Assembly (NCBI GenBank): GCA_030526355.1
Contig: JAUNDC010000003.1
Span: forward strand, 1-64,000
Direction: 5' to 3'
DNA from: Bacillota bacterium
GTDB taxonomy: Bacteria; Bacillota; Clostridia; Peptostreptococcales; Anaerovoracaceae
Length of the DNA stretch: 64,000 bases
The position numbers and the translations under genes were made by a program. The notes under the pieces are model-generated. The model worked only from the letters and a program-made list of their open reading frames with translations, searched no databases and was not told the origin of the DNA. Below, piece after piece: positions 26,506-34,935 of this stretch. Position 1 is the first letter of the stretch, and each line of letters begins with the position of its first letter.

Positions 26506-27621
26506 CTAAAACAGACTCTGTGCTTTTTGCAGCTGCTTATCCTCCGAAGAGTCTTCAGTATTCTTTACTTCATAATCAGGTTTAACACCTAATTTGTTGA
26601 TTTCATTGCCCTTTGGAGAATAATACTGCATAACGGTAAGCTTTATTGCTGAACCGTCATCCAACTTTTCAGTAGACTGAATAACACCCTTTCCAAAGGT
26701 TTTTGTACCTACGATTTTAATACCATTGTCCTGCAAGGCTGCAGCCAGGATTTCCGCTGCACTTGCGCTGTTTTCGTTTACCAGTACAGCAACATTCAGC
26801 TCTGTCTTACCATCTTCTGCTTTTATATCGCTCCGTTTCCCGTTTTTGTCTTCGGTATATACCACTATACCTTCATCAAGAAATTCATCAGCAACATTGA
26901 CACAGGATTCTACAAGGCCTCCGCCGTTATCTCTTAAATCAAGCACCAGATTGTCAGCACCTGCTGCTTCAGTTTTATCCAATGCTTTTTTGAAATCATC
27001 ATACGTACTTTCAATAAATGAGCTGATTTCTATGTAACCCGTATCACTGTCAAGCATTTTCTGCTTTACGCTGTGCTGGACTATCTTACTACGCTTTACC
27101 TTTACTGAATTCTTTTTTTCATCCCTTATATACTGGATTTCAACCTCGGTTCCTTCCTCTCCCCTGATATCTGCAGCCATAAGCTCCATATCATCATAGG
27201 TTTTACCGTTTACAGCCATAATAATGTCATCTGCTTTGAGCCCTGCTTCAGCAGCTGGTGAGCCATCTTCCACACTGACTATTACATAATTACCATCGTC
27301 ATCCTCTGTAAATGTCACTCCTATCCCTGAATATTCACCTGTCACGGATGCTTCAAATGCCTCATATTCTTCCGCAGTGATATACGTAGAATACGGATCC
27401 CCAAGTCCTGCAATCAGCCCTTTGCATGCACCGTCAATCATATCGTCTTCATTGATATCTGAATAATAATACTTTTCGGCTGTCTCCATGAGTTTATCCA
27501 GCTTAGCGTATTTATCCGAATCCGCTGCCTTTAACGCTGCTGCAACCCCTGCCGAAACAGCTGCCCCTGCGAGAAATGTCACTGTTAGAAGTGCCACAAA
27601 TCTTTTCTTTGTTATCTGCAT
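26506..27621 (-). CDS. ctpA: C-terminal processing peptidase (S41 family)
   Basis: Secreted or membrane-anchored serine protease of 371 residues. An N-terminal hydrophobic segment (about 8-32) is the signal/anchor; a PDZ domain covers about 95-175 (ASVTGEYSGIGVTFTEDDDG, PAAEAGLKADDIIMAVNGK); the S41 catalytic core follows, with the nucleophile in NENSASAAEIL and the catalytic lysine in TFGKGVIQ. It overlaps the end of recJ by ten bases, its ribosome binding site GAGGAGG lying within recJ codons. Its physiological substrate is unknown; relatives activate sporulation or cell-wall factors. Confidence 0.95.
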   Translation of the reverse strand: MQITKKRFVALLTVTFLAGAAVSAGVAAALKAADSDKYAKLDKLMETAEKYYYSDINEDDMIDGACKGLIAGLGDPYSTYITAEEYEAFEASVTGEYSGIGVTFTEDDDGNYVIVSVEDGSPAAEAGLKADDIIMAVNGKTYDDMELMAADIRGEEGTEVEIQYIRDEKKNSVKVKRSKIVQHSVKQKMLDSDTGYIEISSFIESTYDDFKKALDKTEAAGADNLVLDLRDNGGGLVESCVNVADEFLDEGIVVYTEDKNGKRSDIKAEDGKTELNVAVLVNENSASAAEILAAALQDNGIKIVGTKTFGKGVIQSTEKLDDGSAIKLTVMQYYSPKGNEINKLGVKPDYEVKNTEDSSEDKQLQKAQSLF

Positions 27622-29246
27622 GGATAAACCTCCTCTGTAATAAACTGCGGATATTTACGACCATTCCATTTTTTAATATTAATCGTTCCTGTAATATCCA
27701 CTTTCCCGTTACTGAACAATATATTCCTCAGCTCCTGTGCTCTTTGAAAAAGCACACATTCTGCTGTATATCCACTCTGGGATACTACATTGAATCTGGC
27801 ATGGGTTTCATCCGAGCCCATCAGCTTCACATCTTTAATCCCGACATTTTTCATAAGCAGAATCGGACGGGGATTATCCTGTCCGAAAGGTTCAAGCTTA
27901 TTCAGCGCATCAGCCAGCTCCATGGTTATATCCTCCGGTGAAATCTCACAATCCCATATAACGTTTTGTTTGAATAAATCAGGATCGGCAGCAAGCATTG
28001 CATCTATCTCCTCGTTCATTGCAGTTCTCAGTTCTTCAAGCTTTTCTTCCTTCATGAGAAGTCCGCAAGCACTTCTGTGTCCTCCAAAACGTTCAAACAG
28101 TTCGTCATGCCGCTTGAGAGTCTTGTATATGTCAACAGATTGTACACTTCTTCCAGTTCCTTTTAGAAATCCTTCGCCCGATACTGTCAATATAATTACA
28201 GGTCTGTCATAGTTTTCTTTAATTTTTCCTGCAACAATACCAGCAATTCCCTCATGAATTCCATCCACTCTGAGCACTATGAAATTTTCGGTACCTGATA
28301 TCATGGAGACACATCTTCTGTATGCCTCCTCCTGCAAACGTTTACGTTCAGCATTCAGCTGTACAAGCTTTTCTGTTTTTTCACACATAACTTCATAATC
28401 ATCTGTCAAAAACAGCTCCGCAGCTTCCGACGCATGTGATAATCTGCCCGCTGCGTTGATATGAGGAGCTATGCCAAAAGCTATATTCTCCGATGTCACC
28501 ACATTTAGAGATATTCTATCCTTAAGGCATCTCAATGCCCTTCTGTTACCCGTATTGATTTTGTTAAGACCGTATTTGACAATGGTTCTGTTTTCATCCC
28601 TTAATGAAACTATATCGCCTACAGTTCCTACAGCTGCCAGATCCAGAACTTCAGTAACTACGCTTTTGGGGAGATTTTCCCTCTTTCTTATCGCCTGAAC
28701 CATCTTAAAAGCAATTCCGCATCCGGCCAATTCTTTGAACGGATAAGTGCAGCCCTCCTGCTTGGGGTTTATTAGAATGCAGTCAGCTTTAATATCATCT
28801 ATCGAGTGATGATCTGTCACTATCATCCTGATTCCCAGCTTCTTGGCATACTCAACCTCATCATAAGATACACTTCCGCAGTCAACCGTTACAATGAGGC
28901 CTGTCCCCTGATCTTTTATCTTTTTGATTGCAGACTTATTGAGGCCATATCCTTCTTCGAACCTTGACGGAATATAATATGTGAAATTATCCGTAAGCAT
29001 TCTCAAAGCATTCGACAATATACATACAGAAGTGACTCCGTCTGCATCGTAATCACCATATATGCATATCTTTGTGCCTTTTTTTATCTCACTTAACAGC
29101 AAATCCACTCCTTCTTTCATGTTCAAAAGAAGGAATGGATCATATGTTTTCTGAGGTTTATCCGACATGAATTCACGAATCTCATCTTCATCGGTAATTC
29201 CGCGTTTATTCAGTATTTCATTGATAATTCTGTCTGATGCCTTCAT
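27612..29246 (-). CDS. recJ: Single-stranded-DNA-specific exonuclease RecJ
   Basis: DHH/DHHA1 phosphoesterase degrading ssDNA 5'-3' in recombination and mismatch repair. Motifs: GDYDADGVTS around residues 63-72, VDCGS and VTDHHSID around 120-152, and GHRSACG of the DHHA1 domain around 390. The OB-like region follows. At 544 residues it is close to the core length of E. coli RecJ and lacks the long C-terminal extension of Bacillus RecJ. It is upstream of and overlapping ctpA. Confidence 0.95.
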   Translation of the reverse strand: MKASDRIINEILNKRGITDEDEIREFMSDKPQKTYDPFLLLNMKEGVDLLLSEIKKGTKICIYGDYDADGVTSVCILSNALRMLTDNFTYYIPSRFEEGYGLNKSAIKKIKDQGTGLIVTVDCGSVSYDEVEYAKKLGIRMIVTDHHSIDDIKADCILINPKQEGCTYPFKELAGCGIAFKMVQAIRKRENLPKSVVTEVLDLAAVGTVGDIVSLRDENRTIVKYGLNKINTGNRRALRCLKDRISLNVVTSENIAFGIAPHINAAGRLSHASEAAELFLTDDYEVMCEKTEKLVQLNAERKRLQEEAYRRCVSMISGTENFIVLRVDGIHEGIAGIVAGKIKENYDRPVIILTVSGEGFLKGTGRSVQSVDIYKTLKRHDELFERFGGHRSACGLLMKEEKLEELRTAMNEEIDAMLAADPDLFKQNVIWDCEISPEDITMELADALNKLEPFGQDNPRPILLMKNVGIKDVKLMGSDETHARFNVVSQSGYTAECVLFQRAQELRNILFSNGKVDITGTINIKKWNGRKYPQFITEEVYPCR

Positions 29247-29273
29247 TACTCTCCTTAAATCACATTTATATCC

Positions 29274-30362
29274 TTAGAAATAATTCATCGGACTGCGGGA
29301 TGATCCATTTACATACACCCTGAAATCCAGATGTGGACCGGTAGAGCTTCCTGTAGAGCCTACTGCACCTATCTGCTGTCCTTTGGAAACAGTTTGTCCC
29401 ACTGAAACATATCTTGATGACAAATGGTTGTACCAGGTTGTAACACCGCCTCCATGATCTATAATAATGCAGTTTCCAAAGCCCCCGTTATATGATGATC
29501 TTATTACTGTTCCACCTGATGCTGCAAGAACTGCAGCGCCACTGCTTGCAGGAATATCTATTGCCGGATGGAATTCATTGCCATGGAACGGGCAGATTCT
29601 CCATCCATATCCTGAAGATATGGACGAGCTTGAAGGTACAGGCCAACAGAACTCACCGCCGGAATATTTAGACGTGCTGCTGCTGCTGATTGCGCCGCTC
29701 TTTGATTTGGCAGCAAGCTCTGCCGCTATGGCATCTGCCTCCGACTCCAGATCTTCCAGCTTTTCTGCCAATGCATCGTTGTTCTTCAGAACTTCAGCCT
29801 TCTGGTTTTCAACCTCGGCTTTTTCCTGCTTTGCAAGTGCTTTTGACGACTTCAGATTGGCCTGAAGCGTCTCAACCTCGTTCTTTTTTTTCTCTACTTC
29901 ATCATGAGCCTTCTGAAGATCCTCAAGAACCTCCTTGTCGCTGGAATATATAGTCTGTACAAGATCGAAATTTGTCAGGAACTCGCTGAAACTTCCGGAA
30001 TTCATGATAACATCAAGAAAACCTATACTTCCATTCTTGTACATTGCCCTCAGTCTATCACTGAGGTTTTCATTCTGTTCATCGACTTTCTTCTGTGCCT
30101 TTACCAGCTCCTGTTCGAGAACAACAAGCTTTTCCTCACTTACCTGGATCTGATCGTCAAGACTTGAAATTGATTCTTCAAGCTCCTTTATTTCATTTAC
30201 AAGATCCTCAGCTTTTTCTTCTCCTTTATCAAGCTCCTGCTTCTTTTCTTTTATCTCCTTCTGAATGTCAGTCAGAGATTTGGCACTTGAAGTCACTGTA
30301 GTGAAGCACATAGCGAAAGCCAGCGCAATTGTAATTATAATACTTAAACGTTTTTTCGTCAT
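29274..30362 (-). CDS. Murein hydrolase activator / M23 peptidase with coiled coil (EnvC-like)
   Basis: Secreted 362-residue protein: signal peptide at 1-27, a long coiled coil at about 28-215, a short Ser-rich linker, then a C-terminal M23 (LytM) domain. Zinc ligands are in FHPAIDI (H and D) and PHLDFRV (H), so the peptidase may be active rather than a degenerate activator. Immediately upstream lie ftsX and ftsE. In known systems FtsEX controls the activity of such a coiled-coil hydrolase or activator at the division site or side wall, and this operon arrangement supports the same role. Confidence 0.94.
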   Translation of the reverse strand: MTKKRLSIIITIALAFAMCFTTVTSSAKSLTDIQKEIKEKKQELDKGEEKAEDLVNEIKELEESISSLDDQIQVSEEKLVVLEQELVKAQKKVDEQNENLSDRLRAMYKNGSIGFLDVIMNSGSFSEFLTNFDLVQTIYSSDKEVLEDLQKAHDEVEKKKNEVETLQANLKSSKALAKQEKAEVENQKAEVLKNNDALAEKLEDLESEADAIAAELAAKSKSGAISSSSTSKYSGGEFCWPVPSSSSISSGYGWRICPFHGNEFHPAIDIPASSGAAVLAASGGTVIRSSYNGGFGNCIIIDHGGGVTTWYNHLSSRYVSVGQTVSKGQQIGAVGSTGSSTGPHLDFRVYVNGSSRSPMNYF

Positions 30363-30379
30363 TTCTTCTCCTACATTGA

Positions 30380-31276
30380 TTATGCTTTAAGAAATCTTTT
30401 CATTGATATGATACTTCCGCATGAACCGATACTGATTCCCAGTGCCAGAAATATCCATGTGAAGTTATATGCAAGGAATCCTACAGGAACCATCGGCATA
30501 GATAATATGGAAAATACCTGATCACCGATTGTTTCCACAATTTTATCATAAAGCAATGTGGAAACGCCCACTGATATTCCTGCAGAAATCACACCTATGA
30601 TAATACCCTCCGCCAGAAAAGGACCTCTGATAAACCAGTTGGTGGCTCCTATATACTTCATGATGCTTATCTCTCTGGCTCTGTTAAACACGGTAAGCTT
30701 GATGGTATTTGATACTACTACTATAGAAACTATTATCAGGAAAACCATAACAACAACAGCTGCAAGCTGTATGAATTTTGTTGCATCAAGCAGCTTATCC
30801 ACTGTGGCCTTATAGAATTTCACATCCTCTGTCTGTTCATAGGTTCCAGCTCGTTCAGCCAGAGCTGTTGCTTTCTCAAGATCAGAAATCATTATCACTA
30901 CACTGTTGGGCAGTGGATTTTCTTTCAGGCTGTCAAGAAGATATGCATTATCTCCCCATCTTTGCCTGAACTCATCCATTGCTGTTTCCTTGCTTTTATA
31001 AAAGGCTTCTTCTACACCATCCTGTGCAGATATATCGCTGATAATTATCTGAGCCTGTTCCTCTGTCACACCATCCTTAAGAAATATTTCTATTGAATCA
31101 TAGTCGTTCTTTATCGTCTGAGCTGCAGTGTTGACATTTATAACAAGTATGAAAAAAAGGCTCAGTATAAGCAGCATGGCTGTAATTGCGAATATCGATG
31201 CAATAGCCATGTTTCTGTTTCTGAAAACCTGGAGAAAGGCCTGTTTCAATGTATAAAAAAACCTCTTTATTATCAT
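30380..31276 (-). CDS. ftsX: Cell division protein FtsX (permease)
   Basis: Four-helix membrane subunit of the FtsEX complex (298 residues). TM1 is at about 22-48, then an extracellular domain (about 50-165), then three more helices; the FtsX/MacB core motif EISIMKYIGATNWFIRGPF is visible. It transmits ATP-dependent conformational change from FtsE to an extracellular hydrolase. It overlaps ftsE by four bases (ATGA) and is followed 17 bases later by the M23 protein gene. Confidence 0.96.
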   Translation of the reverse strand: MIIKRFFYTLKQAFLQVFRNRNMAIASIFAITAMLLILSLFFILVINVNTAAQTIKNDYDSIEIFLKDGVTEEQAQIIISDISAQDGVEEAFYKSKETAMDEFRQRWGDNAYLLDSLKENPLPNSVVIMISDLEKATALAERAGTYEQTEDVKFYKATVDKLLDATKFIQLAAVVVMVFLIIVSIVVVSNTIKLTVFNRAREISIMKYIGATNWFIRGPFLAEGIIIGVISAGISVGVSTLLYDKIVETIGDQVFSILSMPMVPVGFLAYNFTWIFLALGISIGSCGSIISMKRFLKA

Positions 31277-32040
31277 TCCTGCCTGTCTCCTCTCCTGAAT
31301 TTTGATCTGAAGGTACGCTTACTCTGAATTGTATCAGTACTCATTTCAATATCGGCAAGCGCTTCCTCAAATCCGTATGCTCCGAATTCATCTCTTACTA
31401 TTCTGCCATTTTCAATTGCAACAACTCTCTTGCCCATCTTGTCCACTATGTCCTTGGCATGAGTAACCATCAATATTGTAGTTCCTCTCATGTTGATCTG
31501 ATCAAGAAGCTGCATTATCTCCCATGCAGTGTCAGGATCAAGGTTTCCCGTCGGCTCATCAGCTATCAGAATCCTGGGTTTATTTACTATGGCTCTGGCT
31601 ATAGCTACTCTCTGCTGTTCTCCTGCCGAAAGCTCATCAGGATACTTGTCCGCCTTTTCTGCAATTCCAACCATGCTGAGAACCTGAGGAACATATTTTT
31701 TTATCAGTTTTTTCGGCTGATACACTATTTCCATGGCAAAGGCAACATTTTCATATACTGTCTTTTTCGGCAGCAGTCTGAAGTCCTGAAAGACTATACC
31801 TATATTTCTTCTCAGCTGCGGAACCTGTCTTCTGGATAAGGTGGTTACTTCCGTTCCTCTTACTTTGATGCTTCCTGAATCCGCATTAATTTCTTTAAGT
31901 ATAAGCTTAATAAAAGTCGATTTACCTGCACCGCTGGGTCCTACCAGAAATACGAAATCGCCTTTGTTTATTCTGACAGATACATTTTCAAGTGCTACAT
32001 TTGATTTGTAGTGCTTGCTCACGTTCTTGAATTCAATCAT
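31273..32040 (-). CDS. ftsE: Cell division ATP-binding protein FtsE
   Basis: ABC ATPase of 255 residues with Walker A GPSGAGKS, signature [15 protein letters not shown] and Walker B ILIADEPTGNLD. The start is set at 32040 (MIEFKNVSKHY): the ATG at 32082 used by a longer reading lies within the -10 element of the promoter and cannot be translated from it. FtsE drives FtsX during cell-wall hydrolysis control. The C-terminal 30 residues beyond the usual FtsE core are polar and basic. Confidence 0.96.
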   Translation of the reverse strand: MIEFKNVSKHYKSNVALENVSVRINKGDFVFLVGPSGAGKSTFIKLILKEINADSGSIKVRGTEVTTLSRRQVPQLRRNIGIVFQDFRLLPKKTVYENVAFAMEIVYQPKKLIKKYVPQVLSMVGIAEKADKYPDELSAGEQQRVAIARAIVNKPRILIADEPTGNLDPDTAWEIMQLLDQINMRGTTILMVTHAKDIVDKMGKRVVAIENGRIVRDEFGAYGFEEALADIEMSTDTIQSKRTFRSKFRRGDRQE

Positions 32041-32080
32041 ATGGATTCTGCCCCTTTCTATCTGCAAAACATACACATAC

Positions 32081-32109
32081 ATAATACAACATATAGTTGT
32101 TCATTTCAA
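32081..32109 (-). promoter_or_regulatory. Promoter of the ftsE-ftsX-M23 operon
   Basis: Minus strand TTGAAA (32104-32109), 17-base spacer, TATTAT (32081-32086). The transcription start predicted about seven bases downstream leaves a leader of about 35 bases before ATG 32040. Confidence 0.75.
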
Positions 32110-32184
32110 CATTTTATGACAAAATATGCAGTATATCAGGGGCAATTAATATCTTTCAGTGATGATTCTGTGAAGTGAAAAGAG

Positions 32185-32652
32185 TCAATATTGTATCCTG
32201 AGCTCTATAGAATCCGGCAGCTTCTGAAGGTCGGTTTTCACCACCTGAACAGGATAAGTTATGATATGAGAGATAGCTGTTTCTTTTTGCGGATCATCAA
32301 AAACAGCATAGACTATCAGGTTTGTTCTGCCATCCTTCTCCTCTGACGAAATCTTATTCACTGATACGCCGAACCCTGAGGTAGGCTTTTCTCCCCTCGT
32401 CACTATGACATAAACATTATCATCAACCATACACGCCAGAGCCCTTTCAAGGGTTTTGTACTCAGGGATTATATCTGCAGTTATTTCATTCGGCAGCTCC
32501 TTTTCTCCAACCTTTTCAAAACGCACATTATCCGTACCGCCGATAAATCCAAGGCATACAGCAAATACACCGGCAGCGGCAGCAATAAGAACAATTAATA
32601 CTGCAATAATGCGTTTGCTGCACTTTTTTTCTCTTTTTTTTTCCTTTTTCAC
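32185..32652 (-). CDS. Membrane-anchored PrcB_C-domain protein
   Basis: A 155-residue protein with a basic N-terminus (KKEKKREKKCSKR), one hydrophobic anchor (about 14-35), then an extracytoplasmic domain. The stretch YVIVTRGEKPTSGFGVSVNKI followed by IITYPVQVVKT resembles the PrcB C-terminal domain, found in a Treponema protease-complex subunit and in many clostridial proteins of unknown role. Function is not known. It is separated from ftsE by about 100 bases with no clear terminator between, and sits just below the transketolase terminator. Confidence 0.75.
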   Translation of the reverse strand: MKKEKKREKKCSKRIIAVLIVLIAAAAGVFAVCLGFIGGTDNVRFEKVGEKELPNEITADIIPEYKTLERALACMVDDNVYVIVTRGEKPTSGFGVSVNKISSEEKDGRTNLIVYAVFDDPQKETAISHIITYPVQVVKTDLQKLPDSIELRIQY

Positions 32653-32654
32653 AA

Positions 32655-32712
32655 TAAAAAACCCCCTTCGCTATAAGGTCCATATATATAGAACTTATTA
32701 GCAAAGAGGGTT
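32655..32712 (-). terminator. Strong terminator after the transketolase genes
   Basis: Minus strand AACCCTCTTTGCTAATAAG pairs with CTTATAGCGAAGGGGGTT around a TATATATA-rich loop, followed by TTTTTT. A long stem and clear T-run. Confidence 0.85.
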
Positions 32713-32733
32713 CGTTATACCTTAAAAAATTAT

Positions 32734-33663
32734 TTATATAACGGATTTAACAGCTTCAGCTATATCATTTGCTGTCATGCCGTATTTTTCTTTGAGCTGA
32801 TCAGGCTTGCCTGATTCTCCATAGGTATCCTTCTGTCCCACCATTGCCATTTTTACAGGTCTGTTTTTTACGACAACGTCTGCAACTGCACTGCCCAGAC
32901 CGCCTATAACTGAATGTTCTTCAGCAGTTACGATAGCCTTTGTCTCTTCAGCAGCTTTAATAATCGCAGCTTCATCTATCGGCTTAATGGTATGTATATC
33001 TATTACACGCACATCAATACCTTCAGATGCCAGAAGCTCGGCTGCAATCACGGCTTCATTGACCATGATACCTGTTGCTATTACAGTTACATCACTGCCT
33101 TCTCTCACCGTATTGGCCTTGCCAAGAGTAATTTCCGCATTTTCATCATAAAATACCGGAACTGCAGCTCTTCCTAGTCTCACATAGCATGGTCCGTTCA
33201 TTGCAACAGCCTGTTCGAGAAGTCTGGCTGCAGACACACCATCGGAAGGATTGATAACAGTCATTCCCGGAATAGTTCTCATAAGCGCTATATCTTCAAA
33301 AGTCTGATGACTGGCTCCGTCCTCGCCAACTGTGATTCCTGCATGTGTTGCACAGATTTTGACATTTGCTCTGGTATAGCCTATTGAGTTTCTGATTATT
33401 TCAAACGCTCTTCCTGAGGCAAACATCGCGAAAGTGCTTGCGCATACTACTTTCCCTGAAAGAGCCAATCCTGCTGCAGCACCATAAAGGTTCTGCTCTG
33501 CAATACCCATATTAAAGAATCTTTCAGGATATGCCTTTCCGAATTCTGCAGTCATAGTTGATTTGGAAAGATCTGCATCCATTACCACTAGATTCGGATT
33601 CTTTGCACCCAGTTCTACCAGTGCTTTGCCGTAAGCCTGTCTTGTTGCCATTTTATCTGCCAT
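32734..33663 (-). CDS. Transketolase, C-terminal subunit
   Basis: Carries the pyrimidine-binding and C-terminal domains of transketolase in a separate 309-residue polypeptide. RFFNMGIAEQNLYGAAAGLA contains the glutamate that activates thiamine diphosphate, and TFAMFASGRAFE and HAGITVGEDGASHQ are conserved. Together with the N-terminal subunit it transfers two-carbon units in the pentose phosphate pathway, which also consumes sugars from nucleoside breakdown. Its ATG overlaps the stop of the upstream subunit by one base (TAATG), implying 1:1 coupled synthesis. Confidence 0.96.
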   Translation of the reverse strand: MADKMATRQAYGKALVELGAKNPNLVVMDADLSKSTMTAEFGKAYPERFFNMGIAEQNLYGAAAGLALSGKVVCASTFAMFASGRAFEIIRNSIGYTRANVKICATHAGITVGEDGASHQTFEDIALMRTIPGMTVINPSDGVSAARLLEQAVAMNGPCYVRLGRAAVPVFYDENAEITLGKANTVREGSDVTVIATGIMVNEAVIAAELLASEGIDVRVIDIHTIKPIDEAAIIKAAEETKAIVTAEEHSVIGGLGSAVADVVVKNRPVKMAMVGQKDTYGESGKPDQLKEKYGMTANDIAEAVKSVI

Positions 33664-34481
33664 TACATTTCACCTCCCAGCTCTGCTACTGCCTGTCTTG
33701 TCTGTTCTTCATCCGGTGCCTTTCCGTGCCAGCCAGCCTGTCCTTCCATGAAGGATACGCCCTTGCCCTTAACCGTTGCTGCTATGATCATTGTAGGTCT
33801 GCCCTTGCATTCCCTCGCCTGTCTGAATGCATCAAGTATCTGTTCAAAGTCATGACCGTTTATTTCGATAACATTCCATCCGAAAGCTGCAAATTTATCT
33901 GCTACAGGTGCTACATTCATGACATCTTCATTCTTGCCGTCGATCTGAAGTCCGTTGTAGTCAAGTATTCCCACAAGGTTATCCAGCTTATTGTGTGCAG
34001 CTGACATTGCTGCTTCCCATATTATACCTTCCTGAATTTCTCCGTCGCCCAGCAGAACATATACTCTGCCAGGGTTATTGTCGAGCTTGTTTGCCATAGC
34101 CATACCGCCGGCAACAGAGAATCCCTGACCCAGTGAGCCTGTAGACATTTCAATTCCCGGAACCTTATGCATATCAGGGTGTCCCTGGAATTTCGAGCCT
34201 ATCTTTCTCAAAGTCATGAAATCATCCATCGGATAGTATCCTCTGACCGCCAGTGCGGAATACTGCACCGGGCCTGCATGCCCCTTAGAAAGTATGAACT
34301 TGTCCCTGTTTTCCATACCAGGATTTTTCGGATCAATGTTCATTTCATCAAAATAAAGAGCTGTAACTATGTCTGCAGCAGAAAGCGATCCGCCCGGATG
34401 TCCCGATCCGGCATTATGTATAGCCTTAACTATTCCTATTCTGACTTCTGCTGCTGTTTTTTCCAGAGCTTTTATGTCCAT
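33663..34481 (-). CDS. Transketolase, N-terminal subunit
   Basis: A 272-residue protein holding the thiamine-diphosphate diphosphate-binding domain: the motif GDGEIQEGIIWEAA...LDNLVGILDYN is the classical GDG...N metal/cofactor site. GHPGGSLSAADIV at the N-terminus and GKGVSFMEG near the C-terminus are also typical. Split transketolases occur in many Clostridia and archaea. It starts the two-gene operon and follows ndoA by 67 bases, with a weak hairpin in between. Confidence 0.96.
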   Translation of the reverse strand: MDIKALEKTAAEVRIGIVKAIHNAGSGHPGGSLSAADIVTALYFDEMNIDPKNPGMENRDKFILSKGHAGPVQYSALAVRGYYPMDDFMTLRKIGSKFQGHPDMHKVPGIEMSTGSLGQGFSVAGGMAMANKLDNNPGRVYVLLGDGEIQEGIIWEAAMSAAHNKLDNLVGILDYNGLQIDGKNEDVMNVAPVADKFAAFGWNVIEINGHDFEQILDAFRQARECKGRPTMIIAATVKGKGVSFMEGQAGWHGKAPDEEQTRQAVAELGGEM

Positions 34482-34510
34482 ATCATCCTCCGTTAAATAT
34501 TATTTTATGT

Positions 34511-34530
34511 AAAGGGCTGCAGATGCAGCC
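34511..34530 (-). terminator. Possible weak terminator between ndoA and transketolase
   Basis: GGCTGCA-GA-TGCAGCC (34515-34530 on the plus strand) is a perfect seven-base inverted repeat, but the following minus-strand sequence CTTTACATAAAAT has only a poor T-run, so it may be an incomplete terminator or attenuator. Confidence 0.35.
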
Positions 34531-34548
34531 GCTTTATAGCTTTTATTA

Positions 34549-34908
34549 TCAGAACATAGTATTATCACCAATACCAAGACTGACGCTCAACGCTTCATTA
34601 ACTTCCGGTAAACGGGTTTTATCAATTGTTCCGATTCTTTCTTTTAATCTTCTTTTATCTATAGTTCTAAGCTGTTCAAGCAATACTACTGAATTTCTGG
34701 TAAGGCCGTTATCCTCGGCCTCAAGTTCAACGTGTGTAGGAAGATCTGCCTTGTTTCTTCTTGAAGTAACTGCCGCTACTATAATTGTCGGGCTGAATTT
34801 GTTTCCCACATCATTCTGAACTACCAGGACCGGCCTGACACCGCCCTGTTCGGAGCCCATTACCGGACTTAAGTCTGCAAAATAAAGGTCTCCCTTTTTA
34901 ATGCTCAA
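34549..34908 (-). CDS. ndoA: MazF/NdoA-type endoribonuclease toxin
   Basis: A 119-residue PemK/MazF-fold mRNA interferase, closest in look to Bacillus NdoA (EndoA), which cleaves single-stranded RNA at a short motif. MSIKKGDLYFADLSPVMGSEQGGVRPVLVVQ at the N-terminus contains the conserved catalytic Arg, and TSRRNK and PTHVEL follow. No antitoxin ORF precedes it: only 27 bases separate it from nnrD. In Bacillus the antitoxin ndoAI precedes ndoA. Either the antitoxin is elsewhere or it is absent. Confidence 0.93.
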   Translation of the reverse strand: MSIKKGDLYFADLSPVMGSEQGGVRPVLVVQNDVGNKFSPTIIVAAVTSRRNKADLPTHVELEAEDNGLTRNSVVLLEQLRTIDKRRLKERIGTIDKTRLPEVNEALSVSLGIGDNTMF

Positions 34909-34935
34909 GTCCCTTCACTCCCTTTTATATGGTTA

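Noticed and set aside
32041..32082. FtsE start at ATG 32082
   Set aside because: That ATG lies within the -10 element of the promoter and has no ribosome binding site; ATG 32040 is better.
34909..34935. A hidden antitoxin before ndoA
   Set aside because: 27 bases cannot encode one.
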